From Callipepla californica brunnescens (lineage: Eukaryota > Chordata > Aves > Galliformes > Odontophoridae), in contig JALIRH010000030.1 in NCBI GenBank assembly GCA_023055505.1, positions 4,398,001 through 4,462,000 of the forward strand: 64,000 nucleotides of DNA. Direction: 5' to 3'. Below, in pieces: positions 40,095 through 59,335 of the stretch. The stretch's first letter is position 1, and each line of letters opens with the position of its first letter. Both the position numbers and the translations under genes were made by a program. The notes under the pieces are model-generated. The model was given only the letters and a program-made list of their open reading frames with translations, was not told the DNA's origin and searched no databases.

Positions 40095-40833
40095 TGTCAC
40101 GCTCCAATATAAAGGAGGGAGACGAGGTTCTTTGATTGTGTATACCCGATGGCGAGATTAAGACACAACGGGTCAAATGTTAGCCCAACCAGTTTATTAC
40201 AATTACTAGTTGCTTAGGGATATGGGGAAGGGAAGGTGAGCGATAGAAAAGGGATAAAAAGCAAGGAGTCTTGATAGAAAGCAAGAGAGATATAATCACC
40301 ACCGTGGGTCCAACGAGGTTCGTAGTCACAGGAACTCATCTGGTCACCGCGGGGGATGGGAGATGGCAGCAAGCAGGCCTCAGGGTCCGTCTTCGGGAGT
40401 TCTCCTCAAAGATTTTCTCTCTGGGAGTTCTTCTCCGGGAATTCTTCTCCTCTCTTCTTCTCTTTTCAATTCATCTCTTCTCATCTCCCAAATCCTTGGT
40501 ACAGTGAAGGCCTTTTATCCCCATTTCTCAGGTATTTTTTCTCTTTGTGTGACATGTCTGGCCCAACAGATAAGCTGCCAGAGGATGTTGCCTTCCTTGC
40601 CATGCAGGAGCATTGTCTTTCTGTGGCGGTCAGCTTCTCCAAGCCGTACCCCCCGGAAAGGACTATTTGCACCTATTTCTGCTTATCTTTACAACCATAA
40701 GCAGAGACAATGAGGCACCATAACACCCATCTGGGTAACCGGCAGTTATCAGTCAGAGTCTTGTCAGCAGAAAAGGCCTTACGAAGCAAGCTTTGAGACA
40801 AAAGAAGGGAAAAACAGTTTCTGTCTTTCACAT
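40095..40833 (-). repeat. 5' LTR of ENS-like element
   Basis: 739 bp, nearly identical to 35479-36216. Likely TATA box at plus 40513-40518 (TTTTAT). ENS LTRs are known promoters in chicken embryonic stem cells. Its upstream end lies about 75 bp from the CpG block of gene D, pointing away from the gene. Confidence 0.88.
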
Positions 40834-40904
40834 ACCTGACAACATGGATGTGCAAATGTCCCCAGGAAAGGAAGCAAAGACACCGCAGAAAGCGATGCTT
40901 CATT

Positions 40905-41545
40905 AGCATAACATAACTCAGCCCCCACCCTTCATTAACTGCCCCCCCTCCCTCCCTCCCCTCCTCCTGTTCCCCGGGAGCAGATGTGAGCTGAGAATGA
41001 GCAGTGAAAGTGCCCGAGGCCTGGCAGTCGGCTCGGGGCGTGCTCGCTGTGGCACCTGAGCCTGTGCTGAAGCAGCCAGAGCCTGGCTGGAAGCCATCCG
41101 GGCAGCACCGCGGTGGCAGGAGGTGCACCAAGGCCGTCCTGCGGCCAGCTCCGCGCTGAGGGCACTCGGCATCCTGTGCTCTGCGTGACTCCAAGGAGCC
41201 CGGTTGCCTGCAACAGAGCTGGGAGCAGCCTGCTCTGCACCCAAGGTAGGTGCCCTTCGTGGTTCGTGCAGAGGAGCACACGCTGCCAGCAGCACCGGGT
41301 GGGACCCTGGTCCCGGCTCCATGTGCTGCCCGGCACGGCAGCTTTGCTGGGCCAGGTGGGCTGCAACGACAGCAGGAACCCTTTGCAGGCGTGTTGCAGC
41401 CCGCGTTGGGCAGAGAGGAGCACACGAAGGGCTTGGAGCTGGGACAGGGAGGAAGTGAGCACAGGAGGTCAGCGTGCTCTGCTGCCCGCTTGTACCTCTG
41501 TGATACAGCGCAGCTGGGACTGCATTTCTCCCTCTGGACTGCAGT
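40905..41545 (+). promoter_or_regulatory. CpG-rich probable promoter and first exon, gene D
   Basis: Intact version of the block, with CTGCACCCAAG|GTAGGT ending the probable first exon at 41245. The ENS-like 5' LTR lies directly upstream. Confidence 0.58.
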
Positions 41546-45020
<3,475 letters not shown>

Positions 45021-45390
45021 AAGCACCTTCAGAATATGAGAACCTTCAGAAGCAGTTCCAGCCACGTTTCCTACCAGCACATGCACACTGCAGACAGAGC
45101 CTGCAATGCCCCAGACATGGAATAGCTTCAACCAGAGCCACAGCCTGGTTACCCACTGTGGCTGTGTGTGGTGATGAACCACACAGTTCCCTTGTCCCAA
45201 GTGCGAGATGAGCTCCAACCACTGCTCGAACCCGGATCACATAGAAAGAGATCCACTCAGGGCAGGGACCACAGAAATGCCAGCACTGCAGGAAGAGCTT
45301 CATCCAGAGCTCTGTCCACATTGAATATTGCCCAGTGCTCGTGAGGGGAATGCCCTGCAAGCGTCTGTGCTGCAGGAAGAATTTCTCTCA
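45021..45390 (+). other. Fossil zinc fingers downstream of gene D
   Basis: In frame after the TAG, TFRSSSSHVSYQHMHT fits finger spacing F-x5-L-x2-H-x3-H with Leu to His and His to Tyr changes. Next come SFNQSHSLVTH, FPCPKCEMSS, KCQHCRKSFIQSSVH and CCRKNFSQ in shifting frames. This is the clearest of the five fossil stretches. Confidence 0.65.
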
Positions 45391-47468
45391 GGCCTGATTT
45401 CTCATTTCTCATCGGAAAACCCCCAGTACTGAGACCTTGAGAATGCTGGAGAACTCAGCATGAGAGAGACCCAGATCCTTCTCCCCCCACAGGAAGTGTT
45501 TGCAAAGGAGATGGCTTCACTGGAACCCTCTGCAGAAATGACTTTATCCAGGAGCTTCAGATTGCCTTTCCTTGCTAACAAAAGAAATTCACTCACCATG
45601 CCTTCTTTTCTCCTCTGCTCTTCCTGCATTCAGCTTTTGGATGCCATCTCCTAAGGAAAATCAGCTGTGTACGGATGCTCTGTGTGTCTGTGTGCATGTG
45701 CTGCTCTCAGAAGTTTCTGAGTGCACTGATGCATGAAATACAAGTGTCAGGAAAGCAGTAACGTGGCTCGTGGAATTGTTCTGAACATAACCTGTAGTTG
45801 AAGGGGAAGGGGGTGAATAAAGTAGGAGAGTTGTTCTGGAGCAAATCTCAATGTATCTTGCTTTTTGTTCTAAAAATAAAAGACCACTTGTGGATTGAGG
45901 AATGGTACAAGGAAGTTTGATTTTCATGCTGACTCCAGTCCACTGTTTGCAACACAGGGAGGCATTTCTTTCACACAAGCAATGTCATCCTTTTTCACAG
46001 AATTGCACATTGCTTCTACTCCTCTTCCCAAAAGATTTCACTGGAGATCAAAGCAGCTGTGAGACACCAAGCTTTGCTTGGCTCCACTAGATCTAATAAA
46101 AGCGGAGCTTGTTTCTCCTAAGTGCAGCATCCCATGTCTCAGGAGGTGGTGGGAGCAGAAGGCAGTGCAAAGCCACAGGGTGCACAAGCAGCTTATTCCC
46201 GCAGCACAGAGATTTCAGTGTGCTCTCCAGTGCATGCTTGCCTCTTTTCTGAGCTTGAAGGTCTTTGATGTGACCTTGGAAATCATCTGGAAGAACTCGC
46301 GCAGAATGGCCATCACATTTGCTGGGCTCTTCTCAAGCTGAAGTGCTTGGACTGCAGTTTGCAGGAAGTGGAGTTTGATTTTGGTGAGCTGGTGAAGCCG
46401 GCAGGAGCCTGCCCATGTCCTCAGGAGCTGTGAGTTTCTTTGTAGGATCCCTGAGCACTCCCTGCGAACCACAAGGAGATGATCCTTGCAGTATGGAGGA
46501 GCGCTGCTTCCTCCATCTCAGGGAGCAGGGGCCTGGTGTGGTGCAGGAGAGGTAGAGCAGGGCCCTGGGGGTTGGAGGAACACACAGCTCCAAGGAAAAT
46601 GCGTGGGGAAGAAGCAAGCGGCTGTGAGGCTTGGGAATCCCCAGCAACATGAGATAGCAGCCCAACCAAGAGCTGGAATGATTATTTATTTTTCAACTGC
46701 ATCCAATTAATTCCTATCCTATGGCACTGCTCATGCGTTTCCCCTCTCCTTTCAGATTTCCCCAAGAAACGTTCTCACTATTGTCTATTTTCATCTTATA
46801 TCACTGTGTTCTCAGAAATGCTGATTTTGCTTTCCTAGAGAAAGCAAACAAACAAACAAACACAGTGAGGTCGGTTTTCCATTTTACTCACTGAAATAAT
46901 ATTAAAAATTAACTGAAGATTTCACTCCCGCATATTTTGTCACACACTCAATGTCTAGCTGCATTAGGGGATGGAAAAATCACTTCTTTTCCTCTCTCCC
47001 TGTATCTTCTTTCCCTGTGCTTTGGGGAAGGAAATCCTTCTGTAGTGGATATGAGTACCTACAGAGCTATGACTACTGTGCGCAGTCAGAAGGAACAGGA
47101 GCATTTCCAATGCCAAAATAGGTTGTTTTCCTTGAGGTGGTAGCATGGTGGTTTAAACGGTTTACCAGGCTGGTTTGGCCCGGTTCTGTGACGATTGGTG
47201 CGGGGGACCCACGGACCCACTCCACAGGAAAGGGGAAGGAGGAGAGGGAAAAGGGAGAAGGGAGATGGGTTTAAAAACAAAACTGCAGCAACGACCTGAG
47301 GAGGAAAGGCAGGGGAGACACCATAATCAGGCAGGTGGTTTTCCCGGGGCGAGGCTCATCCCCTGCTCTCTGGGTGTGCTGACCCCTGTGATTTCCCCAA
47401 ATGCGGGAAACTCGACTGCATAATTTGTGATAGTGGGGGACTGCGTTCGCACTCTCCTATTCCAAAAA
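45391..47468 (+). other. Gene D 3' flank and LTR fragment
   Basis: Noncoding mirror of 25009-27067, including the LTR fragment near 47160-47320, a CAAA microsatellite near 46847, and the polyadenylation candidate. No gene was seen. Confidence 0.5.
45816..45821 (+). terminator. Candidate polyadenylation signal, gene D
   Basis: AATAAA in GGTGAATAAAGTAGGAGAG, about 800 bp past the stop. Another AAATAAAAG follows near 45878. Confidence 0.45.
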
Positions 47469-49996
47469 TGTCAAGGGTTTGTGGGCTGGTTCTGCCCGGT
47501 TCTGCGACAACTGAGGAAGGAGACCCACAGGCCCACAGCCCGGACAAGGGGAAGGGGGAAAGGGAGAAGGGAAAAAAGGAGATGAGCCCCGAAACAAAAC
47601 AGCGGCAACGATCTGAGGAGGAAAAGCTAATTTATTAAATAAGATATTAGGAAGTAAAATAACACAATATAATACAATGCAATTAGAATTAAGCCCAATG
47701 AATCAAGCAAAATGAGTAAGAGAGAGAGAGAGAGAGAGAGTGAGTGCCCGATAAACCGAAGGCCTTACGCTAACGCTGAAGGCGGACGGCAGCGAGCACC
47801 CACTCCTAAGTGATCCTAGAGGAAAGAGAGTACATCCTGTGACCGCAGAGATTTTTTATCTGTTCCCTCTGAGCGGAAAACACGTAAAAAATACAAAGCA
47901 TTACAAAGTCCTCTGGGGAATGTAGTTCTCTTTGACTCTTAATGCACTACATGATGTTATGATGTGGAATACCAGTACCAAATATCATAAAAACATGACA
48001 TTCCACCCCTTATTCCACATCACTATATCATGCTTGATACATACAGAAGAACAATGATTAACATGCATTAGATACACACACACAACATATATACAAGTAT
48101 ATACATAGAATTACTGAGGGCGGTCTCCAGACATCAAATTCCCTTGTGGTACACATTGAACATCCCCATTCTTCTGCATCACCCACCAGGTAGACCCAGG
48201 TCCCTGAGCAAAGACAGTTCCACAGAGAGGTTTGTCCTCTCCAGAAGCTGGAAGGACCCAAACTGCTTTTCCCAACATGTTCTTTACATGTACTACAGGG
48301 ACCTTATCTCCCTCTACAGTAGGCAGAGAGCTGGATTAGGCAGGACCATCGCGACTGATGGATCCTCTAGTGTTGACCAACCAGGTGGCTTCTGACAGAT
48401 TTTTCTCCCAGTGCTTAAATGTTCCACCACCCATTGCTTTCAACATTGTTTTCAACAATCCATTGTACCTTTCAATTTTACCAGAAGCTGGTGCATGATA
48501 GGGGATATGATAAATCCACTCAATGCCATGATCTTTGGCCCAAGTATTTACAAGAGAATTATTAAAATGAGTTCCATTATCAGACTCAATTCTTTCTGGA
48601 GTGCCATGTCACCACAGGACTTGTTTCTCGAGACCTAGAATGGTGTTTCGGGTGGTAGCATGGGGTACTGCATATGTTTCAAGCCACCCAGTGGTCGCTT
48701 CCACCATGGTGAGCACATAACGCTTACCATTGCGAGATCGCGGCAAGGTGATATAATCAACCTGCCACGCCTCCCCATATTTATACTTCTGCCATCGCCC
48801 TTCCTGCCAGAGAGGTCTCATCCTCTTGGCCTGTTTAATTATGGCACATGTATCACAGTCATGGATAACCTGTGCAATGGCACCCATAGTTAAGTCCACC
48901 CCTCAGTCTCTAGCCCACTTATATGTTGCATCCCTTCCTTGATGGCCTGAGGTCTCATGGGCCCACCGAGCTAAACATAACTCTCCTTTCTTCTGCCAGT
49001 CCAAGTCTATTTGAGACACCTCAATTTTGGCTGCTTGATCTACCTGATGGTTCTTTTTCTGCTCTTCAGTAGCTCGATTCCTGGGCACATGAACATCTAT
49101 GTGACGCACCTTTACACCCAACCTTTTTGTTCGGACAGCAATGTCTTACCACAGTTCCGCAGCCCAGATAGGTTTGCCCTTCCGTTGCCAGTTGTTTTGT
49201 TCCCACTGCTGCAACCACCCCCATAAAGCGCTTGCCACCATCCAAGAGTCAGTATGAAGATACAGCATTGGCCACCTCTCCCGTTCAGCCACATCTAAGG
49301 CCAGTTGGACAGCCTTTACCTCTGCAAATTGACTCGATTCTCCTTCTCCTTCAGTGCCCTCTGCTACTCGTCGTGTGGGGCTCCACACAGCAGCCTTCCA
49401 TCTGCGATGTTTCCCACAATACGACACGATCCATCTGTGAACAGGGCATATGTCTTTTCATTTTCTGTTACTTCATTATATGGTGGGGCCTCTTTTGCAC
49501 GTGGTACCTCCTCTGCTGGTGATGTTCCAAATTTCTTGCCTTCAGGCCAGTCCATGATCTCCTCTAACATCCCTGGACGGCTGAGGTTTCCCATCCGAGC
49601 TTGCTGAGTAATCAGCGCAATCCACTTACTCCAAGTGGCATCGGTAGCATGATGGGTGGAGGGAACCTTTCCTCTGAACATCCAATTACAGTGCCAATTA
49701 CTTCAGAGGCAGCCCGAACTCCCTCGTATGCTGCCAAGATCTCCTTCTCAGTTGGAGTGTAGCACTCCTCTGAACCCCTGTACGCTCTGCTCCAAAATCC
49801 CAGAGGTCGGCCTTCGGTCTCCCCATAGGCTCTTTGCCACACTCCAAGTGGGGCCTTTCTCTCAGGGAGCAGTGTATAGGATGTTCTTTATGTCCTGTCC
49901 CATCCGTACTGGCCCCAGGGCCTCAGCATGGGCTATCTCCTTTTTAATCTTCTCAAAGGCCTGCTGCTGTTCAGGACCCCATGCAAAATTATTCTT
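47469..49996 (-). mobile_element. ERV 3' half: RNase H, integrase and LTR
   Basis: Mirror of 22440-25008. The LTR is 47469-48000, and integrase C-terminal to core and RNase H coding run to 49996, where a CR1 interrupts. It shares the integrase TGA after VLW with its mirror. It also has its own changes, such as a deletion near 49681-49690 that removes the RT-connection stretch. The zinc site HETSGH and CDTC and the D,D,E residues are visible. Not functional. Confidence 0.85.
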
Positions 49997-51266
49997 AGAT
50001 TCATAGATTCATAGATTCATTAGGTTGGAAAGGACCTACAAGATCATCTAGTCCAACCATCCTCACACCACCATCCCTACCCACCAAGCTACTAAATCAA
50101 ATCCCTTAGCACCTCATCTAAACGCTTCTTGAACAGCGCTAGGGACAGTTACTCAACCACCTCCCTAGGCAGGCCATTCCAGTGCCTGACCACTCTCTCA
50201 GAGAAAAACTTTTCCCTCAAATCTAATATAAATCTTCCCCGGCACAACTTGTGGCCATTCCCTCTCGTCCTGTCATTAGTTACCTGGGAGAAGAGGCCGA
50301 CCCCCTCCTCACCACAGCCTCCCTTCAGGAAGTGGTAGAGTGCGATGAGGTCTCCTCTGAGCCTCCTTTTCTCCAGACTAAACAATCCCAGCTCCCTCGG
50401 CCGCTCCTCATAAGACTTGTGCTCCAGACCCCTCACCAGTTTTGTTGCCCTTCTCTGAACACGCTCTAGGGCCTCGATGCCTTTCTTGTAGCGAGGGGCC
50501 CAAAACTGAACGCAGTACTCGAGGTGCGGCCGCACCAGAGCTGAGTACAGGGGGATGATCACCTCCCTGCTCCTGCTGGCCACACTATTCCTAATACAGG
50601 CCAGGATGCCATTGGCCTTCTTGGCCACCTGCGCACACTGCCGGCTCATATCGAGCCGAGCATCAACCAACACCCCCAGGTCCTTTTCCTCTATACACTC
50701 CTCAAGCCATTCTGCCCCAAGCCTATAGCATTGCATGGGGTTATTGTGGCCAAAGTGCAGGACCCGGCACTTGGCCTTATTGAACCTCATCCCATTGACC
50801 TCAGCCCAACTGTCCAGCCTATCCAGGTCCCGCTGAAGGGCCTCCCTACCCTCAGGCAGATCGACACATCCTCCCAACTTGGTGTCATCCGCAAACTTAC
50901 TGAGGGTACACTCAATCCCCTCATCCAGGTCATCAGTAAAGATATTAAACAGTATGGGCCCCAGTACCGACCCCTGGGGGACACCACTCGTGACAGGACG
51001 CCAGTTGGACTTGACTCCATTAACCACTACCCGCTGGGCACGGCCCTCTAGCCAATTCTCAACCCAGAGAAGAGTGAACCTGTCCACACCACGGGCTGCC
51101 AGTTTCTGCAGGAGAATACTGTGGGAGACCGTGTCAAAGGCTTTGCTGAAATCCAGGTAGACTACATCAACAGCCTTTCCCTCATCTGCCAGTCTGGTCA
51201 CCCAGTCGTAGAAGGAGATGAGGTTGGACAAGCACGACCTGCCCTTTGTGAACCCGTGCTGGCTAA
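49997..51266 (-). mobile_element. CR1 LINE, 5'-truncated
   Basis: Minus-strand CR1 with its 3' end at 49997. The tail is three copies of ATTCATAG-like octamer, preceded by the TAGGTTGGAAAGGACCTAC signature. 5' truncated near 51266 inside RT ([11 protein letters not shown]). It is younger than the other CR1 pieces because a long ORF survives. It joins an ERV on the left and unrelated sequence on the right. Confidence 0.9.
50149..51231 (-). pseudogene. CR1 reverse transcriptase, C-terminal 360 aa
   Basis: Open through the palm and thumb. [14 protein letters not shown] holds one catalytic Asp, [17 protein letters not shown] the next block, FADDTKLGG the catalytic Asp pair, then [13 protein letters not shown] and the C-terminal [18 protein letters not shown] region ending [11 protein letters not shown]. 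The endonuclease and RT N-terminal parts are missing, so this is a dead copy despite the open frame. CR1 proteins copy their own RNA at a nicked chromosomal site. Confidence 0.88.
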
Positions 51267-51738
51267 ATGTATGGTATCGAAGGCCAGGCCATGCTCCAGT
51301 ACAGGCAGAGGTATTGACTCAAGACCAAAATACGGCCTGTATCTTACCATGGAGGGCAGACTTCCCCCTCCTTCTACCGGTTAAACATCTGTATTACTCC
51401 CCTTGAGGTTATGAAGTTCACAGGACAGCCGGCAGGAGCAACACCACTCCAGCATGCTCCATTGACTATGAGGAAACATCATGACATCCGGTGGTGGACT
51501 GCTGAACTTTCGGCAACTGTCGAGTGTGAACCTACTGGTCCTTAAAGAAGATACGACTCCAGAAGGAACATAAGTATTGGCCCACAAGACCACAAGAAGG
51601 GACTACAAATAATGGCCTTCAGTTCCTTAACATTTTATATTGCGGCGGGTATTGTACATGCGTCGTGATGTACTTGGTATTTTGAGCCACTGGAACAGCA
51701 GGAGATTATGCCCAACCTGCTCAGTTGCTGGTTCATGC
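51267..51738 (+). other. Unassigned internal sequence before LTR-like block
   Basis: A short open piece ([13 protein letters not shown] then LPVKHLYYSP) before a stop near 51402 could be a retroviral integrase tail, but I cannot confirm it. The remainder is broken. Confidence 0.3.
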
Positions 51739-52095
51739 TGTGAAGGGGTGGAGTGTAGTGGGATTGCCTGGTCACAGCCTGAACCAGTGAATGAGCATCT
51801 GAGTGAGTGGAGCGGAGGAGCCCAGGTCCATCCGACCTCTCGCTCTCTCCCTCTCGGTGGTGCTTCCGGAGGTGCTTCCGGGAGCACAGATCCGCTCAGA
51901 GCCTGCGCGGGTTGCCCCCATCCTCCCTGGCTCTCTTCCTTCCGGCGCGCCAGCGTTTCAACGAGAGGCGGCTGCGTTCCTCAGCCTAAACGGTCACCGG
52001 GAGGGGTGAGTTCATTCCCCCTTATCTCTAACATCTCTTTCTGTAGCGCCTCTACCTCAAATAAAAGCTCTGTCACCGCCTTTGCTTGCTTTACA
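51739..52095 (+). mobile_element. LTR-like block of a second ERV family
   Basis: Starts TGTGAAGGGGTGG and ends GCTTTACA, 357 bp, with AAATAAAAGC near 52060 as a polyadenylation signal. The start resembles sequence at 66. No target duplication is visible because the duplicated gene E flank begins directly after it. Confidence 0.45.
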
Positions 52096-52930
52096 GTTGG
52101 TCAGAGATTGGCAGGGAAAAAGTCAATACACATGGATCATTGGGCCCCTACAGGATTCACTCAAGAGTGCCGGGGGAGCTGGCAGGAGTGACTATAAAAC
52201 CACGCTGTCTTATGTTTGAAAGATCTTGGAGAATGGGAGAGGTGCTTGGAGACTGGAGGATAGCCAGTGTAACACCAGTCTTCAAAATGGGCAAGAAGAA
52301 CAAGCCGTGAAAATACAGGCCGGTCAGCCTCACCTCCATCCCTGGAAAGGTGAAGGAACAACTTGTTCTGGATGTCATCTCCAAGCAATTGGAAGAGAAG
52401 AAGATCATTGGGAGTGGTCAGCACGGCATCCCCAAGGGGAAATCATGCTTGACCATCGTGGTGAACTTCTACCTAGTTTTCAGTGGTTTGAGCAGATGGG
52501 GGGAGAGCAGTGGATGCTGTGTCCCTGGACTTTAGCAAAGGATTTTCACACGGTCTCCCACAGCATCCTTGTAATGAGGCCCCAGGAAGTATGGGATAGA
52601 TGAATGGAGAGTGAGGTCGATTGAGAACTGGCTGAGTGGCAGAGCTCAGACGGTTGTCATCAGCGGGGCAGAGTCTAGTTGGAGGCGTGTAGCTGGTGGT
52701 GTTCCTTAGAGGCTGGTGCTGTGCCTGCTCTTCTTCAGCATCTTCATCAGTGACCTGCATATAGGCACAGAGGGCACCGTCAGAAAGTACAAAGCTGGGA
52801 GGAGTGGCTGCCATAGCAGAAAGCTGTGCCACCATTCTGTAAGGCTTGGACAGAGTGCGGAGTTGGGCAGAGTGGAATGTGGTGAGGTTCAACAAGAGCA
52901 AGTGTAGAGTCCTGCACCGGGGAAGAAATA
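52096..52930 (+). mobile_element. Old CR1 RT fragment beside gene E
   Basis: Same piece as 1965-2815 with the same breaks, including the TAGAGG in place of a CAG at the RT GVPQ block. It marks the edge of the duplicated block shared by A and E. Confidence 0.75.
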
Positions 52931-54549
52931 ATGGCACAAAATGATGAAAACACAAAATAGTCAGAACACTTCTTGGGGAAACCTGAAAGGAATGGAGAAA
53001 CACATGAGCAATGCTGTAGGTCAGGAATTAATTGAATGCAGCTGAAATGTAAATCATCCCACCTCTTGCCTCAACAACTGTTTCCTGTTGCTGGGGATTC
53101 TTAAGCCTCCCAGCTGCTTGCCTCTTTCCCAGGCATTTCCCTTGCTGCTTTGTGTTCCTCCAACCCCCAGGGCTCTGCTTTACCTCTCCTACACCACACC
53201 AGGCCTCTGCTCCCTGGGATGGAGGAAGCAGCGCTTTGCAGTACTGCAAGAATCATCTCCTTGCAGCTTGCTGGGGGGACTCAGGGATCCTACAGAGAAA
53301 CTCACAGCACCAGAGGACATGGGCAGGCTCCTGCTGGCTTCACCAGCTCACCAAAATCAACCTCCGCTTCCTGCAAACTGACCTCAGGAGCTTGAGCTGA
53401 GCCAGGCATATGTGGTGGCCGTTCTTCAGGAGGTCTTGTGGACACTTTCCCAAGTCTTTCCTTGTGGTTCGCAGGGAGTGCTCAGGGATCCTACAAGGAA
53501 CCTCACAGCTTTGTATGACACAGGCAGGCTCCTGCCAGCTTCCCCAGCTCACCAAAGTCAAACTCCACTTCCTGCAAACTGCAGTCCAAGCACTGCAGCT
53601 TGAGAAGAGCCCAGCAAATGTGATGGCCCTTTTGCGTGAGTTCTTCCAGACGATATCCAAGGCCAAAGCAAAGACCTTCAAGCTCAGAAAAGAGGCAAGC
53701 ATGCACTGGAGAGCACTCTGAAACCTCTGTGCTGCGGGGATAAGCTGCTTGTGCACCCTGTGGGTTTGCACTGCCTTCTGCTCCCACCACCTCCTGAGAC
53801 ATGGGATGCTGCACTTAGGAGAAACGAGCTCAGCTTTCTGTAGGTTTAGTGGAGCCAAGCAAAGCTTGGTGTCTCACAGCTGCTTTGAGCTCCTGATTAA
53901 ACCTTTTGGGAAGGGGAGTAGAAGCAGTGTGCAGCACTGTGAAAAATAATGACATTGCTTGTGTGAAAGAAATGCCTCCCTGTGATGAAAGCAGTGGACT
54001 GGAGACATCAGCAAAATCAAACTTCCTTGTACCATTCCTCAGTCCACATGCGATCTTTTTTTTTTTCAGAACAATAAGAAAGACTACTGGGACAAAAGGT
54101 CCAGAACAACTCTCCTACTTTATTCACCCCCTTCCCCATCAACTACAGCTTATTTTCAGAAAACTTCCACGAGCCACGTTACTGCTTTCCTGACCCTTGT
54201 ATTTCATTCATCAGTGCGCTCAGAAACTTCTGAGAGCAGCACATGCACACAGACACACAGAGCATCCATACACAGCTGATTTTCCGTAGGAGATGGCATC
54301 AAAATTCTGCTTGCAGGAAGAGCAGAGGAAAAAAGCAGACATGATGAGAGAATTTCTTTTGATAGCAAGGAAAGGCGATCTGAAACTCCTGGGATAATTC
54401 CCTTCTGCAGAGGTTTCCAGTGAAGCCATCTCCTTTGCAAACTCTTCCTGTGGGGGGAGAAGCATCTCCATCTCCTTCATGCTGAGTTCTCCAGCAGTCT
54501 CAAGGTCTTTGCGCTGGGGCCTTTTCCAATGAGACATGAGAATTCAGCC
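52931..54549 (-). other. Gene E 3' flank
   Basis: Matches the flank of gene A, with an internal duplication: the CCAGCTCACCAAAGTCAA stretch and its surroundings occur at about 53340 and again at about 53545. No gene was seen. Confidence 0.5.
54119..54124 (-). terminator. Candidate polyadenylation signal, gene E
   Basis: TTTATT on plus, AATAAA in gene direction, same context as the other copies. Confidence 0.45.
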
Positions 54550-54918
54550 TTGAGAGAAATTCTTCCTGCAGCACAGACACTTGCAGGGCATTCCCCTCAC
54601 GACCACTGAGCAATATTCAATGTGGACAGAGCTCTGGATGAAGCTCTTTCAGCAGTGCTGTCATTTCTGTAGTCCTTGCCCTGAGTGGATCCCTTTCTAC
54701 TCGATCATGTTGGGCAGTGATTGGAGCTCTTCCTGCATTTTGTGCAAGGGAAGTGTGTGGTTCATCACCACACACAGCCACAGTGGGTAACCAGGCTGTG
54801 GCTCTGGTTGAAGCTATTCCATGTCTGAGGCATTGCAGGCTCTGTCTGCAGTGTGCATGTGCTGGTAGGAAACGTGGCTGGAACTGCTTCTGAAGGTTCT
54901 CATATTCTGAAGGTGCTT
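54550..54918 (-). other. Fossil zinc fingers downstream of gene E
   Basis: Relics aligned with those after the other genes, starting directly after the shared TAG. Confidence 0.5.
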
Positions 54919-58689
<3,771 letters not shown>

Positions 58690-59335
58690 CCACGCGTGCA
58701 GAGCTGCGCAGCAAGGTCCTCTCGTGCGGTCCAGAGGGAGAACTGCAGTCCCAGCTGCGCTGTATCACAGAGGTACAAGCGGGCAGCAGAGCACGCTGAC
58801 CTCCTGTGCTCACTTCCTCCCTGTCCCAGCTCCAAGCCCTTCATGTGCCCCTCTCTGCCCAACCCGGGCTGCAACACGCCTGCAAAGTGTTCCTGCTGTC
58901 GTTGCAGCCCACCTGGCCCAGCAAAGCTGCCGTGCCGGGCAGCACATGGAGCCGGGACCAGGGTCCCACCCGGTGCTGCTGGCAGCGTGTGCTCCTCTGC
59001 ACGAACCACGAAGGGCACCTACCTTGGGTGCAGAGCAGGCTGCTCCCAGCTCTGTTGCAGGCAACCGGGCTCCTTGGAGTCACGCAGAGCACAGGATGCC
59101 GAGTGCCCTCAGCCCGGAGCTGGCCGCAGGACGGCCTTGGTGCACCTCCTGCCACCGCGGTGCTGCCCGGATGGCTTCCAGCCAGGCTCTGGCTGCTTCA
59201 GCACAGGCTCAGGTGCCACAGCGAGCACGCCCCGAGCCGGCTGCCAGGCCTCGGGCACTTTCACTGCTCATTCTCAGCTCACATCTGCTCCCGGGGGACA
59301 GGAGGAGGGGAGGGAGGGGGCAGGGAGGGAGGAAA
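58690..59335 (-). promoter_or_regulatory. CpG-rich probable promoter and first exon, gene E
   Basis: Complete block with CACCCAAG|GTAGGT in gene direction ending the probable first exon at 59023. At about 59335 it joins the palindrome-centre sequence through the same deletion seen beside gene B. Confidence 0.55.

Larger units (their letters stand above)
35479..40833 (-). mobile_element. Complete ENS-1/ERNI-like retroelement
   Basis: LTRs 40095-40833 (5') and 35479-36216 (3') flank a minus-strand internal region with primer site, leader repeats, one long gag-like ORF and an env remnant but no pol. TACCT at 35474-35478 and 40834-40838 is the target duplication. The related site in gene A's flank (reverse complement of 8215-8245) is uninterrupted. 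By eye the LTRs differ at about 16 positions and three short indels in 738 bp, roughly 2%, so the insertion is fairly young. Lack of pol means that it needs enzymes from another element. Naming follows the known ENS family layout in chicken and is not proven. Confidence 0.85.
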
